Shown piece after piece: positions 63,640 to 64,000 of a stretch of DNA of 64,000 nt. The notes under the pieces were generated by a model. That model saw nothing but the letters and a program-made list of their open reading frames with translations, did no database searches and was not told the DNA's origin. The position numbers and the translations under genes are program-made. Source of the stretch: Roseivirga sp. E12 (GTDB taxonomy: Bacteria; Bacteroidota; Bacteroidia; Cytophagales; Cyclobacteriaceae); assembly GCF_017592825.1 (NCBI RefSeq), contig NZ_JAGFMD010000006.1:186001-250000 (forward strand), written 5' to 3'. Positions within the stretch are counted from its first letter, which is position 1. Each line of letters begins with the position of its first letter.

Positions 63640-64000
63640 TGTGGCTAGTTCTTCTTGCCCTGTTTAGTATCCATCTGTGTACAAAATAATTGATGAGTTC
63701 GGAAATCAGAAGTGCCACAGACAGGCCGTAACTACCATAAAAATAACTTCCTACAATACTCAGAACTAACATAAACGTTGTGGTAATCCAAATTGCCTTT
63801 GACAATACATACTTTTGCTCTTTTACAAGGATTCTAATCATATTTGGCACGTTCAGCATACTTAGAAATGGCAGGAACCCGAGGATTGCCATGAGTTCAG
63901 CGCTAAGCGGGATAAACTCTCCAGCTAATACTCTCACAATCCACTTTGAGAATGTGGCTACTATCAATCCTGTGGCTAGAGTAATCAGAATGCCTATCTT
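63632..64000 (-). CDS. Wzx-type polysaccharide flippase (C-terminal part, runs off right edge)
   Basis: The last 122 residues of a larger membrane protein; the frame stays open to the window end. Helices: 'IGILITLATGLIVATFSKWI', 'LMAILGFLPFLSMLNVPNMI', 'IWITTTFMLVLSIVGSYFYG' and 'YGLSVALLISELINYFVHRW'. The 'GEFIPLSAELMAILGFLPF' segment is typical of the polysaccharide synthase/MATE-like flippases that move lipid-linked repeat units across the inner membrane. It completes, with the polymerase, a Wzx/Wzy system. Confidence 0.8.
   Translation of the reverse strand, partial: KIGILITLATGLIVATFSKWIVRVLAGEFIPLSAELMAILGFLPFLSMLNVPNMIRILVKEQKYVLSKAIWITTTFMLVLSIVGSYFYGSYGLSVALLISELINYFVHRWILNRARRTSHIT

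Overview
ORGANISM. The window looks like a chromosome segment of a marine- or soil-type Bacteroidota, probably order Cytophagales. The signs are a type IX secretion (T9SS) C-terminal sorting domain on a 2,685-residue surface protein, paired DUF3857/transglutaminase proteins, a carboxypeptidase-regulatory-like (CarboxypepD_reg) protein, SurA/parvulin genes in a row, lipoproteins, and several matches to the Bacteroidota -7 promoter element TAnnTTTG. By eye the DNA is moderately AT-rich. There is no rRNA, CRISPR array, transposase or integrase gene. LAYOUT. Positions 1-2000 hold the end of a vitamin B12 uptake operon (permease, binding protein) behind a cobalamin riboswitch. 2000-6300 holds a carboxypeptidase-regulatory-like protein, a dienelactone-hydrolase-like enzyme, an unlisted-size 58-residue membrane ORF, an ECF sigma factor with a membrane partner, and a secreted FKBP isomerase. 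6290-14347 is one giant T9SS-type adhesin-like gene built from three long modules. 14348-16180 is an accessory strip downstream of a tRNA-Arg(CCU) gene. It holds two partial copies of the tRNA 3' end, a diverged direct repeat, a 38-residue membrane ORF with its own terminator and a 158-residue membrane ORF. It reads as a stack of small integrated units or remnants. 16210-27344 is mostly housekeeping: hflX; rfbC with a PHP-type tyrosine phosphatase and an SDR; a TPR/phosphosulfolactate synthase/DUF368/aroE operon; uvrB; amt. 27419-34334 has two tandem DUF3857 transglutaminase proteins (one with its catalytic residues replaced), sodA, tadA and aspS. 34406-42316 is a partner-switching module (SpoIIE-type phosphatase, STAS protein, HATPase) followed by three SurA/parvulin-type envelope chaperones and a MoxR ATPase. 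42317-44193 holds a 3-hydroxyacyl-CoA dehydrogenase and pheS. 44277-64000 is a large exopolysaccharide/capsule locus. HOW IT WORKS TOGETHER. The polysaccharide locus contains sugar-nucleotide enzymes (galE, UDP-glucose dehydrogenase, UDP-glucuronate decarboxylase, two more epimerases), an initiating polyprenyl-phosphate sugar transferase, four glycosyltransferases (WecG/TagA, two GT4, one GT2), an O-antigen polymerase-like protein, the C-terminal end of a Wzx-type flippase, a methyltransferase and three Wzi-family outer-membrane proteins. That is nearly a full Wzx/Wzy-dependent pathway. The rfbC and PHP phosphatase genes at 17.5-18.8 kb and the DUF368 undecaprenyl-phosphate recycling candidate at 22.1 kb may feed the same envelope pathways. 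MOST INTERESTING. (a) The tRNA-Arg locus with tandem tRNA-3'-end copies and small-ORF cargo at 14.6-16.2 kb. (b) The active/degenerate transglutaminase pair. (c) An orphan phosphosulfolactate synthase in an envelope-linked operon. (d) The partner switch with no nearby sigma factor, abutting the chaperone genes. (e) Three Wzi paralogues in one locus.
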